Under the pieces are notes generated by a model. It searched no databases. It saw only the letters and a program-made list of their open reading frames with translations, and was not told the origin of the DNA. A stretch of DNA of 64,000 bases from Micromonospora lupini (GTDB taxonomy: Bacteria; Actinomycetota; Actinomycetes; Mycobacteriales; Micromonosporaceae): the NCBI RefSeq assembly GCF_026342015.1, contig NZ_JAPENL010000002.1, forward strand, positions 129,001-193,000. The letters are read 5' to 3'. Positions 1 to 7,761 of the stretch are shown here, piece after piece (position 1 is the first letter of the stretch; each line of letters opens with the position of its first letter). The translations under genes were made by a program, and so were the position numbers.

Positions 1-381
1 CGCCGCCAGCACGGCGGCAATCCGCTCCTGACGGTCGGCGCGCAGCTCTGCGAGGAGTCGACGGGCCTCCGGGGTGAGATGGAGAGAGATCTCCCGCCTG
101 TCGAAGCGGCCCGGCTCGCGCTCCAGCATGCCGGCCGCGACCAACCGGTCGCAGAGCCGGCTTGCGGAACTGAGCAACATGTCCAGGCGGGTGGCGAGTC
201 GGCGTAGGTTGATCCCGTCGTATTGCTCGACCACCATCACAGCCCGTAGTTGGGCTCCGGAGACCCGGCTGGCGGTCGCCTCACGGGCGGAATCCCAGAC
301 GCCCAGCAGGGCATCCGCCGCCGCGTCCAACGCGGCAGCCATACTCGTCGCAGGGTCCGGCGGACCATGTTTTTCGGCCAT
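1..381 (-). CDS. MarR-family transcriptional regulator (C-terminus outside window)
   Basis: Reading the minus strand from an ATG at 381 gives 127 uninterrupted codons running off the window edge. The protein has a MarR-like winged-helix layout: an N-terminal dimerisation helix (residues 1-40), a recognition region around residues 60-85 (LRRLATRLDMLLSSASRLCD), and a wing ending in DRREISLHLTPEA. This wing/strand signature is typical of MarR repressors, which bind DNA as dimers and often respond to small aromatic ligands. It is divergent from the PP2C phosphatase at 439 with a 57-bp gap, so it may control that gene; this is inference. The last residues are missing because of the window border. 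Confidence 0.8.
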   Translation of the reverse strand, partial: MAEKHGPPDPATSMAAALDAAADALLGVWDSAREATASRVSGAQLRAVMVVEQYDGINLRRLATRLDMLLSSASRLCDRLVAAGMLEREPGRFDRREISLHLTPEARRLLAELRADRQERIAAVLAA

Positions 382-438
382 GGTGGCCCGAGACTACTCC
401 GAAGCCACTGGTAGTCGAGCTTTGATCAAGGAGGCCTG

Positions 439-1569
439 ATGAGCGAACCGGTCAATCGGGCACGACGTACCCTGAACGAGACACCCGCCGACCGTGTCGT
501 GGGCGGTGTCGGAGAGGTCCTCGACGAGGTGTACGGGATCACCGAAGCGGAGCTGTACCAGGTCGACTACCGCCTCTCGGAGCTGTTGCCACTCACCGAG
601 GGTGACTCCCTCCGGGGCGCCGGACACCCCGCCTGGCGGGCCTTCGACCACCAGTCGCCCCTGTTGGTCGACGGCACCGCCTGGCTGCCGGTCAGCATGC
701 GCGGCGAACGCCGGGGCGTCCTGCGCCTGGCGCCGGTGTCCGACGACCCCGCCGTGCTCGTCGAGCTGGCCGACATCGCCACCGCGCTCGCGCACGAGCT
801 GGCCGCCGTCTCCCCCGGCACCGACGTCTACAGCGTCGCGCGGCGCAGTCAGCGGCTCACGTTGGCCGCCGAGATGCAGTGGGACCTGCTCCCCGGCCGC
901 AGCCGGATCCGACAGTCGTTCAGCCTGGCCGGGCAGCTGGAACCGGCGTACGCCGTGCGGGGGGACAGCTTCGACTGGTCCGACGACGGGCAGAAGCTCT
1001 GGCTCTCCACCGTCAACGGGACCGGTGAGGGCGTCGCGGCGTCCCTGCTCACGTCGCTGGCCACCCACGCGCTGCGCAACGCTCGCCGGGCCGGCCTCGG
1101 TCTGGGTGATCAGGCAGCCCTCGCCGACCAGGCCATCTACGACGAGTACCGGGGCAAGCGACACCTCTCCGTGCTGTTGATGGAGCTGGACCTGCGGTCC
1201 GGGACGATGACTGTGGTGGACGCCGGCTCGCCGCGGCTCGTCCTGCTGCGCGACGGGGAGGTTGCCGAGCAGCCGCTTGAGGCGCAGTTCCCGCTCGGCA
1301 TGTTCGAGGCGACCGACTACCACGAGCAGACGTTCACGCTTGAACGCGGCGACCGGCTCTTCGTGGTCAGCGACGGCGTGGTGGAGGCCACCGGGCGGAA
1401 CGTGCGCTACGGCGAGACGGCACTGGACCGGTTCCTGCGCCGCACCGGCCCGATGGAGCCGCTGGACGCCGTCCGGTCGCTGATCGGTGACCTGCGCGCC
1501 TTCGTGGCGGGCGACCTCGTCGACGATGCAGTGGTGGTCTGCCTGGACTGGACCGGCCCGCAGGCGTGA
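439..1569 (+). CDS. SpoIIE/RsbU-like PP2C-family serine phosphatase
   Basis: 376 aa, preceded by a strong AAGGAGG. Residues 1-135 look like a degenerate sensory domain and 140-372 form a PP2C (SpoIIE-type) phosphatase domain: GD at 175-176 with D179, the SDG motif in LFVVSDGVVEA, and DDAVVV near the C-terminus. Such proteins dephosphorylate anti-sigma-factor antagonists or related regulators. One oddity: the usual metal-ligand motif D-V-x-G-x-G reads T191-V-N-G-T-G, so one metal-binding Asp is replaced by Thr. It may therefore have low activity or act as a sensor. It lies divergent to the MarR gene. The family is confident; the substrate is unknown. Confidence 0.85.
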   Translation: MSEPVNRARRTLNETPADRVVGGVGEVLDEVYGITEAELYQVDYRLSELLPLTEGDSLRGAGHPAWRAFDHQSPLLVDGTAWLPVSMRGERRGVLRLAPVSDDPAVLVELADIATALAHELAAVSPGTDVYSVARRSQRLTLAAEMQWDLLPGRSRIRQSFSLAGQLEPAYAVRGDSFDWSDDGQKLWLSTVNGTGEGVAASLLTSLATHALRNARRAGLGLGDQAALADQAIYDEYRGKRHLSVLLMELDLRSGTMTVVDAGSPRLVLLRDGEVAEQPLEAQFPLGMFEATDYHEQTFTLERGDRLFVVSDGVVEATGRNVRYGETALDRFLRRTGPMEPLDAVRSLIGDLRAFVAGDLVDDAVVVCLDWTGPQA

Positions 1570-1579
1570 GCGCCGGCGG

Positions 1580-3064
1580 TCAGTACGCGCCGCGGCTGTT
1601 CAGCACCGCGCCTGCGGTCTTCCACAGGATGGTGAGGTCGGCGGCGAGCGACCAGTTCTCCACGTAGTAGAGATCGAGTCGGATGCCGTCCTCCCAGCTC
1701 AGGTCGGACCGGCCGCTGACCTGCCACAGCCCGGTCATGCCGGGCTTCACCAACAGCCGCCGGGCCACGTCACCGTCGTAGCGGGCCACCTCCGAGGGCA
1801 GCGGCGGACGCGGCCCGACCAGGCTCATCTGGCCCAGCAGCACGTTGACAAGCTGCGGCAGCTCGTCAAGCGACCACTTGCGCAGCATCCGGCCGACCCG
1901 GGTCACCCGAGGGTCGTCGCGCATCTTGAACATGAGGCCGTCGGTCTCGTTGCGGGCCGCCAGCTCGGCGAGCAGCGCGTCGGCGTTGACCACCATCGTC
2001 CGGAACTTGAAGACGCCGAACTCCTGCCCGCCCCGGCCCACCCGGACCTGCCGGAACAGCACCGGCCCCCGGCTGTCCAGTTTGATGGCCAACGCGATGA
2101 CCGCGATCAGCGGCAGCAGCAGCGCCAACGCCAGCGACGACGCCGACCTGTCGACGAACCCCTTGACCAGCTTGCGCGCACCCCGGAACTCGGGCGCCTC
2201 GACGTGGATCAGGGGCAGCCCGGCGACCGGACGGGTGTGGATCCGCGGGCCTGCCACATCGGTAAGCGCGGGCGCCACGACGAGGTCGACGCCGGTCCCC
2301 TCCAGTTGCCAACCGAGCCGACGCAGTCGGGTCGCCGTCAGCTCACCGGAGGCGGTCACCGCGACCGTGTCCGCGCCGATCGCGGTGGCGGCCTCCGGGA
2401 TGCCCCTGAACGATCCCACCACCGGCACGTCACCGAGCCGCTGCGCCACGGGCGCGAGCAGCGCGTCGGGGATGCACGCGCCGACCACCTGATAGCCGGC
2501 GTACGGCTCCCGGCGCAGCGTGTGCACCAACTCCAGGACGTGTGCGGTGTCGCCGACCACGAGCACCTTGCGGGACCAGCCGGCGCCCTTCGAGCGGGCC
2601 CGGTGCAGGCGTTTGCGCACGACGAAGCGGGTCGCCTCCAGCCCGACCGTGCCCACCGCGAACGAGAGGCCGAGGAAACCGCGGGAGACGCCGACGTCGG
2701 CGATGTAGCCGGCGATGGCGATCGCGCCGGCCAGCCGCAGGCTCGCCGAGCTGACCCGCCGGTACTCGTCAGCCCCGTAGCCGACGACCCGGTCGTCGTA
2801 GCAGCCGAGCGCCTTGAGGGAGATCAGCCAGGCGAGGACCAACCCCGGGGCCACAAGCACGTACGGGATCTTCGAGCCGACCGGCTCCTCGTCCCCGAAT
2901 CGGCCGACGTACCCGATGAACAGCGCGATGATGAGGATTGTGGTGTCAAGCACGACCAGGACCCGGACGTAGGACCGTTCGTCGGCGCGGGCCACCAGCC
3001 CGCTCGGCGGGCCTTCCGGCGTCGCCGAGGTGTTGGCAGGGGTCAACAGTGTCGCCGCGGTCAC
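1580..3064 (-). CDS. Exopolysaccharide polyprenyl-glycosylphosphotransferase (bacterial sugar transferase)
   Basis: I choose the GTG at 3064 because it has GGGAGGG six bases upstream; an ATG at 3196 in the same frame lacks one. The 494-aa product has several N-terminal membrane helices, a central nucleotide-binding-like domain and a C-terminal bacterial sugar transferase domain (WbaP/CpsE type) over the last 200 residues, with KFRTM, KWSLDELPQ, GPRPPLP and KPGMTGLWQVSGRS. These enzymes transfer a sugar-1-phosphate from a nucleotide sugar to undecaprenyl phosphate on the inner membrane face, starting capsule or exopolysaccharide synthesis. No other polysaccharide genes are adjacent, so the polymer is unknown. 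Stop codons of this gene and the PP2C gene converge with 10 bp between. Confidence 0.9.
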   Translation of the reverse strand: MTAATLLTPANTSATPEGPPSGLVARADERSYVRVLVVLDTTILIIALFIGYVGRFGDEEPVGSKIPYVLVAPGLVLAWLISLKALGCYDDRVVGYGADEYRRVSSASLRLAGAIAIAGYIADVGVSRGFLGLSFAVGTVGLEATRFVVRKRLHRARSKGAGWSRKVLVVGDTAHVLELVHTLRREPYAGYQVVGACIPDALLAPVAQRLGDVPVVGSFRGIPEAATAIGADTVAVTASGELTATRLRRLGWQLEGTGVDLVVAPALTDVAGPRIHTRPVAGLPLIHVEAPEFRGARKLVKGFVDRSASSLALALLLPLIAVIALAIKLDSRGPVLFRQVRVGRGGQEFGVFKFRTMVVNADALLAELAARNETDGLMFKMRDDPRVTRVGRMLRKWSLDELPQLVNVLLGQMSLVGPRPPLPSEVARYDGDVARRLLVKPGMTGLWQVSGRSDLSWEDGIRLDLYYVENWSLAADLTILWKTAGAVLNSRGAY

Positions 3065-3220
3065 CGGCCCTCCCACTCTGCTCAGGACGGCCCCGGCCGA
3101 CGAGTCGGACCGGAGGCGGACGGACGATGCCGGGACACGTCGACATCCTGCCCTGATAACTATGACTGCCGATTGCTTCCGACGTATTGCCGTCACTTTT
3201 CTTCAACCCCGCGGCCATAA

Positions 3221-3260
3221 AGGAACCCGCCGTACCGCTGACGCGGTACGGCGGGTTCCT
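3221..3260 (-). terminator. Hairpin terminator of the VWA gene
   Basis: A perfect 18-bp inverted repeat (3221-3238 with 3243-3260) and a TGAC loop lies just past the stop of the minus-strand VWA gene, and upstream of the sugar transferase start. The T-tract is weak. It probably separates the two genes' transcription. Confidence 0.8.
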
Positions 3261-3276
3261 CCTGCTCTGCGGCCGG

Positions 3277-5010
3277 TCAGCGCGGCGCCGGGGGGCGGCG
3301 CGCGATGGCGGTGAGGAAGATGCTGCCGATCTCGCTCGGGTCCTTCGTGACGAAGACGTCGCCGCCGGTCACCTTGGTGATCGACTCCAACTCGGTCTTG
3401 CTGACGCCCTCGCCGATACCGATCATGATGACCTGGACGGGCCGCTCGGGGTCGGCGATCTGCTTGAGCTTGGCGAGCAGTTGCTGCTGGTTGAGGCCGT
3501 TGTCGTCCTCGTTCTTGCCGTCGGTGAACAGCACGATCGAGTTGACCCGGCCGGGCTGCCAGTCCTCCTGCACCGCCTGGTACGCGGCAAGCATGGTGTC
3601 GTACAGGCCGGTGTCACCGCTTGACGGCTTGACGGTGGCGAGTGCCCCCTCCAACTGCGCCCGCTGGCCGGAGAGCGGCCCGATCGGGACCAGCTCCCGG
3701 TAGTCCCGGTTGCCGACCAGCTTGGTGGAGAAGGTCCACAGGCCGATGGACCAGGAGTCGTCGAAGAGTCCGAGGCCGCGGCGGGCCGCGTCCACGGTGA
3801 CCTCCTCCCGGCTGCGGTTGTTGGCGCTGGGCACCTCGTCCTTCATCGAGCCGGAGACGTCGATGACGGCGAGCATCCGACCGGACTGGGTGGCGATCGA
3901 CCAGCTCGAGACGACACGCTGTATGGCGGCCGGGTCCAGACCGCCCGCCGCGGTGCCGCCGGCCGCCGGAGCTGTCGACGCGCCGCCGGCCGGGCTCGGG
4001 GCGCCCTGCGGCGCGTTGAAGCCGGCGCCCCAGTTGCCGTCCGGGCCGCGCAGCGACTGTGCCGCCAGGCGGTCGCGGAACTTGGGGGCGGTGAGCAGCT
4101 CGAACAGCACCTTCGCCGCGGCCGCCTTGGTCGGCTCGATGCCGGGCAGCACCGCGTACGGGTAGTCCAGCGGCATCGGGGCCGGCTCCATGTAGAGCGC
4201 GGCGAGCGGCACCGGAGGCTTCTTGCTGTTGTAGGCGATCACGTCTTCTTCGGAGAGCGCCGCCGCACCGAGCGCGCTCGCGATGGACGTCGGGTCGGTG
4301 GCGGTCGGGAAGCGGGCCATCAGGTCGTTGCGGAGCGAGGAGCGACCCGTGGCCAGCGCCCGCAGCGCGCCGACGGTGTTGCGCTGGGCGTCCCCGCCCG
4401 CGCCGCTGGCCGCCGTGGTCAGCGAGAGCAGGCCGGACAGGCCGGCCGCGTCCCGGGTCGGCTCGACGATGCCGGTACGCAGCGGCTTGCTGCTGTTCAC
4501 CTGCTTGAGCAGATCGGTCCAGGTGAACTTGGCGTTGGGCCAGCCCAGTCGCGTGGCCACCGGCTCGGGCATCGCCACGACGACGGGGCTGCGGGCGATG
4601 GAGGCGCCGTTTGTCGGCGCGAACGCCGTCGCGTCCTTCTTCAGCCGCAGCAGCCAGGTCGAGGAGTCCGGCACCCAGACGTCCGGCGTGACTGCCGTGC
4701 CGCTGGCCTGCCCGACGCCGGCCAGCACGGCGCCGTGCTTCGCGGCCACCACGGCGGCCACGTCGACCGGGTCGGACGCCGAGACGTCAACCCGGATGCA
4801 GGTGGGGCCGACCGCGGCGCCGTCCTTGACCCACTGGGACGCGGCGGCGTCCACCGCGGGCGCCAGCTCGGAGGCGACCGCCACAGCGAGTCGAATCTCC
4901 CCGGAACAGCTGGGCTGGATCAGCTCCTTGTAGCCGAACCAGACGCCGGTGGTGACGACGAGAACCGTCGCCGTCGCGGCGGCGGCTGCTAGATGGAGTT
5001 TCGAACGCAT
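3277..5010 (-). CDS. Membrane-anchored solute-binding-like protein with VWA domain
   Basis: About 577 aa from the ATG at 5010 (MRSKLHL..., directly followed by a hydrophobic segment). In-frame ATGs at 5037 and 5070 would add an Arg-rich stretch and are possible. A signal anchor (residues 8-27) precedes a periplasmic-binding-like domain starting CSGEIRLAVAVASELAPAVD and reaching about residue 320. A Pro/Ala/Gly linker follows, and then a von Willebrand A domain with the MIDAS motif VIDVSGSMKDE. Known relatives in actinobacteria are extracellular with unknown ligands. The VWA domain implies divalent-metal-dependent protein contacts. It stands alone as a transcription unit, with a strong hairpin downstream. 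Confidence 0.85.
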   Translation of the reverse strand: MRSKLHLAAAAATATVLVVTTGVWFGYKELIQPSCSGEIRLAVAVASELAPAVDAAASQWVKDGAAVGPTCIRVDVSASDPVDVAAVVAAKHGAVLAGVGQASGTAVTPDVWVPDSSTWLLRLKKDATAFAPTNGASIARSPVVVAMPEPVATRLGWPNAKFTWTDLLKQVNSSKPLRTGIVEPTRDAAGLSGLLSLTTAASGAGGDAQRNTVGALRALATGRSSLRNDLMARFPTATDPTSIASALGAAALSEEDVIAYNSKKPPVPLAALYMEPAPMPLDYPYAVLPGIEPTKAAAAKVLFELLTAPKFRDRLAAQSLRGPDGNWGAGFNAPQGAPSPAGGASTAPAAGGTAAGGLDPAAIQRVVSSWSIATQSGRMLAVIDVSGSMKDEVPSANNRSREEVTVDAARRGLGLFDDSWSIGLWTFSTKLVGNRDYRELVPIGPLSGQRAQLEGALATVKPSSGDTGLYDTMLAAYQAVQEDWQPGRVNSIVLFTDGKNEDDNGLNQQQLLAKLKQIADPERPVQVIMIGIGEGVSKTELESITKVTGGDVFVTKDPSEIGSIFLTAIARRPPAPR

Positions 5011-5199
5011 GCGATGGCGGCCTGCTGACACGCTGACCATCTTGCGTATTAGGTGCCGTCTCTGCCACATCCGTTCGGACTAAAGTTACGCAGGAGAAAC
5101 AGTTGATCACCATTTGGCGACAGAGCGTGACGGTGCGGCCCCACGGCGTTGCCAAACCGGTTCCGCTCTCACGTCCGGCCCCGCCGCCCTAACGACGAC

Positions 5200-6237
5200 T
5201 CAGGGCAGCACGCAGGTCGGGCTTGCCACCGGCACGGGCTCGCCGACCGGGGCCGGGACGCCCGTGCTCGCGTCCCGCCGGAAGACACGCACCATGTCCG
5301 CCCGCTCGTCGGCGACGTACAGGTGCTCCCCGATCAGCGCGAAGTGTCGCGGCCACTCTCCGCCGGTGTCCACTTCGGCCACCAACTCGGGCAGCTCATC
5401 GGCCAGGTTGAAGACGGCGATGGTGCCGACCCCGCGGTTGGCGACGTAGAGGAAACGGCCGTCCGGGGTGACCGCGACCTCCGACGGCTGAACGTGGCCC
5501 GCCCGCTCACTCGCCTCGACCCGGCCACGCTGGTGCAGCGCCCCGTCGTCGGTCGACTCGTACGCGGTGACCGAGGCGTCCAGCTCGCCGACCAGATAGC
5601 AGCGCCGACCGTCGGGATGGCGGGCCAGGTGCCGGGGCCCGGTGCCGGGCGCCGTGCGCATCCGTGGACCGCGCGGCACGAGCCGCCCGCTCGCGCCGTC
5701 CAGGTCGTACCGGTAGACCGAGTCGGTGCCGAGATCCACCGCCAGCAGCGGCCCTCGGCCCCGGCCCGGGGAGACCATGTGCGCGTGCGCCCGGTCCTGG
5801 CGTTCCGGGTCGGGGCCGTGCCCCTCGTGCACCACCAGGTCGGTGCGCTCGCCGGGCACGCCCTGGACGTCGAGCGGGAAGACCGCCACGCTGCCGCCGC
5901 CGTAGTTGGCCGCCACCAGGTGGTCCCCGTCGGGCAGCACTGCCAGGTGACAGGGCTCGGCGCCGCCTGTCGACCGGCTGCCGAGCGCGTCCAGCGCGCC
6001 GTCCGGCCCGACCTGCCAGGCGCTGATCTCCCCGTCGGGCAGCTCGTTGACCGCGTAGAGCACCGGACGGGTGGGGTGCCGCACCAGGAACGAGGGCGAC
6101 GGCGTGACCGCCGCCGTGCCGAGCGGGGTCAGGGCCCCGGTCGCCGGATCCCGGTGGGCGGCGACGATGCCGCTGCCCCGCCCGCCGCTCTGCGCGGTGT
6201 AACCCCCGATGTGGACGATCTCGCCCTGACCAGTCAC
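5200..6237 (-). CDS. Lactonase-family seven-bladed beta-propeller protein
   Basis: The GTG at 6237 is preferred because AGAGGGG lies just upstream; an ATG at 6288 is in frame but lacks a binding site. The 346-aa protein is a lactonase/6-phosphogluconolactonase-like beta-propeller with repeated blade motifs such as HPTRPVLYAVNELPDG, HLAVLPDGDHLVAANYGG, PDGRFLYVANRG and the conserved HAHMVSPG. Family members with known function hydrolyse 6-phosphogluconolactone or related lactones; many are uncharacterised. No signal peptide is evident, so it is probably cytoplasmic. It is a single-gene unit between the conservon and the VWA gene. Confidence 0.85.
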   Translation of the reverse strand: MTGQGEIVHIGGYTAQSGGRGSGIVAAHRDPATGALTPLGTAAVTPSPSFLVRHPTRPVLYAVNELPDGEISAWQVGPDGALDALGSRSTGGAEPCHLAVLPDGDHLVAANYGGGSVAVFPLDVQGVPGERTDLVVHEGHGPDPERQDRAHAHMVSPGRGRGPLLAVDLGTDSVYRYDLDGASGRLVPRGPRMRTAPGTGPRHLARHPDGRRCYLVGELDASVTAYESTDDGALHQRGRVEASERAGHVQPSEVAVTPDGRFLYVANRGVGTIAVFNLADELPELVAEVDTGGEWPRHFALIGEHLYVADERADMVRVFRRDASTGVPAPVGEPVPVASPTCVLP

Positions 6238-6376
6238 GCTGCACCCCTCTGCCGGCATCCTGGAGTAGATCCAACCAGAGCTGCCCACGAAGGCGACCCG
6301 CTAACCGGCTTTCCGCGGACCAGATCGGCCCGCCGCTCCCCCGTCGACGGGCCGCCGCCGGTACGGCGGGGCCGGG

Positions 6377-6979
6377 TCAGGCGGCCGGCACCGGCTCACC
6401 GCGCTGCCGGGCCACGTGCTCGACCAGGGAGATCAACACCAGCTTGCCGGACTGCCGGTCCCGGGCGTCGCAGAGCACCATCGGCACGTCCGGATCCAGG
6501 TCGAGAGCCCGGCGTACGGTGTCCAGCTCGAACCGACGGGTGTCCTCGAAGCAGTTCACGCCCACCACGAACGGGATGCCGCGCTGCTCGAAGTAGTCGA
6601 TGGAGGGGAAGCAGTCGGCCAGCCGCCGCGTGTCGGCGAGCACCACCGCGCCGAGCGCGCCGAAGGCCAACTCGTCCCAGAGGAACCAGAACCGGTCCTG
6701 GCCAGGGGTGCCGAAGAGGTACACCTGAAGGTCGTCGTTGATAGTGATCCGGCCGAAGTCCATCGCCACAGTTGTGGTCGACTTGCCCTCCACCCCGGAG
6801 GTGTCGTCGGTGCCGATGCCGGCGTCGGTGAGCACCTCCTCGGTCTGCAGCGGTCGAACCTCGCTCAACGCGCTCACAAGCGTCGTCTTGCCTGCACCGA
6901 AGCCCCCGGCGATGAGGATCTTCAGTGCCAGCGGGACGGTGAACGAGGTGCCCGCCTGGTCATAGCGCACGGAGTCCAC
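6377..6979 (-). CDS. cvnD: Conservon GTPase CvnD
   Basis: A GTG at 6979 gives 200 aa. The P-loop is GGFGAGKTT at residues 25-33, and a switch-like LFGTPGQDRFWFLWDEL and the base-recognition region VGVNCFED follow, as in the Ras-like/MglA-type small GTPases of actinobacterial conservons. In Streptomyces, Cvn proteins form a membrane complex resembling a eukaryotic G-protein-coupled receptor, with CvnD as the nucleotide-binding switch. The start overlaps the end of cvnC by 20 bases, which indicates translational coupling. It is the last gene of the operon. Confidence 0.92.
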   Translation of the reverse strand: MDSVRYDQAGTSFTVPLALKILIAGGFGAGKTTLVSALSEVRPLQTEEVLTDAGIGTDDTSGVEGKSTTTVAMDFGRITINDDLQVYLFGTPGQDRFWFLWDELAFGALGAVVLADTRRLADCFPSIDYFEQRGIPFVVGVNCFEDTRRFELDTVRRALDLDPDVPMVLCDARDRQSGKLVLISLVEHVARQRGEPVPAA

Positions 6980-7349
6980 TGACCACCGCCTTGAGGATGT
7001 CGTCGTCGGGAAGATCGCCGCCGGCCGGCGGCTCGTGCACCGCGACCAGCCCCTGAGCGAGGAGGTCACCGAGCAGCACCCGGATCACCCCGACCGCGAG
7101 GTCCAGCTCGGCCGCCAGCTCGGCCACCGACACCGGGCGACCGGCCAACGTGACCAGCCGCCGATGCTCGGGCGGCAGCTGCGGGTGGGCCGCCAGGTCG
7201 AGGTCCGAGCCGGCCAGCACGAACGCGACCAGGTCGAACCCGTCGACGGCCGAGCGCACCCGGCCGCCGGTGAGCGTGTACGGGCGGACCACCGGGCCCG
7301 CGTCGCCGTCCAGCCACTCGTGCTGGGGGCCGGGCGGCTCAGCCCGCAT
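6960..7349 (-). CDS. cvnC: Conservon DUF742 protein CvnC
   Basis: About 129 aa from the ATG at 7349, which overlaps the end of cvnB (an ATG at 7358 is an alternative). It carries the DUF742 signature: VRPYTLTGGR near residue 20, then a winged-helix-like segment (HRRLVTLAGRPVSVAELAAEL, then GVIRVLLGDLLAQGLVAVHEP). CvnC proteins belong to conservon complexes and resemble DNA-binding folds, but are thought to act within the membrane-associated complex. It overlaps both neighbours and is surely cotranscribed. Confidence 0.9.
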   Translation of the reverse strand: MRAEPPGPQHEWLDGDAGPVVRPYTLTGGRVRSAVDGFDLVAFVLAGSDLDLAAHPQLPPEHRRLVTLAGRPVSVAELAAELDLAVGVIRVLLGDLLAQGLVAVHEPPAGGDLPDDDILKAVVSGLRAL

Positions 7350-7761
7350 CACCGGCATCCGTCGACTGTCGGGCGGCGGCGGTGAGGTTCTCCCCCACGC
7401 GGATGACAAGCATCGCCATCTCGTACGCGACCAGGCCGATGTCCGCGTCGGCGTCGCTCACCACGGCCAGGCAGGCGCCCTGCCCGGCGGCGGTGACGAA
7501 GAGGTACGCGGACTCCATCTCCACCACGGTCTGCCGGACCGGGCCGCCGTCCACGTGCCGGCTCGCGCCCCGGGCCAGGCTGGAGAAGCCGGCGGCCAGC
7601 GCGCAGAGGTGCTCGGCGTCGGAGCGCTCCAACTCGGCGGAGGCGCCGAGCAGCAGCCCGTCGGCGGAGAGCACCACCGCCTCCCGGGCGGCCGGTACGC
7701 GTTGCACCAGCTCGTCGAGCAACCAGTCGAGGCTGTCGCTCTGCTTCGTCGTTTGCCGCAC
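7339..7761 (-). CDS. cvnB: Conservon roadblock/LC7 protein CvnB
   Basis: 140 aa from a GTG at 7761 whose first base is shared with the TAG stop of cvnA. The roadblock/LC7 fold is visible: LDWLLDELVQRVPAAREAVV, LSADGLLLGAS, and CLAVVSDADADIGLVAYEM. Roadblock proteins are typically regulators of small GTPases, fitting CvnB as a partner of CvnD. The one-base overlap with cvnA and overlap with cvnC show a tightly coupled operon. Confidence 0.92.
   Translation of the reverse strand: MRQTTKQSDSLDWLLDELVQRVPAAREAVVLSADGLLLGASAELERSDAEHLCALAAGFSSLARGASRHVDGGPVRQTVVEMESAYLFVTAAGQGACLAVVSDADADIGLVAYEMAMLVIRVGENLTAAARQSTDAGDAG

Noticed and set aside
2406-2414. A TGAACGATC within the sugar transferase gene
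   Set aside because: It lacks the CTAAG half and lies inside coding sequence, so it is not counted with the shared operators.
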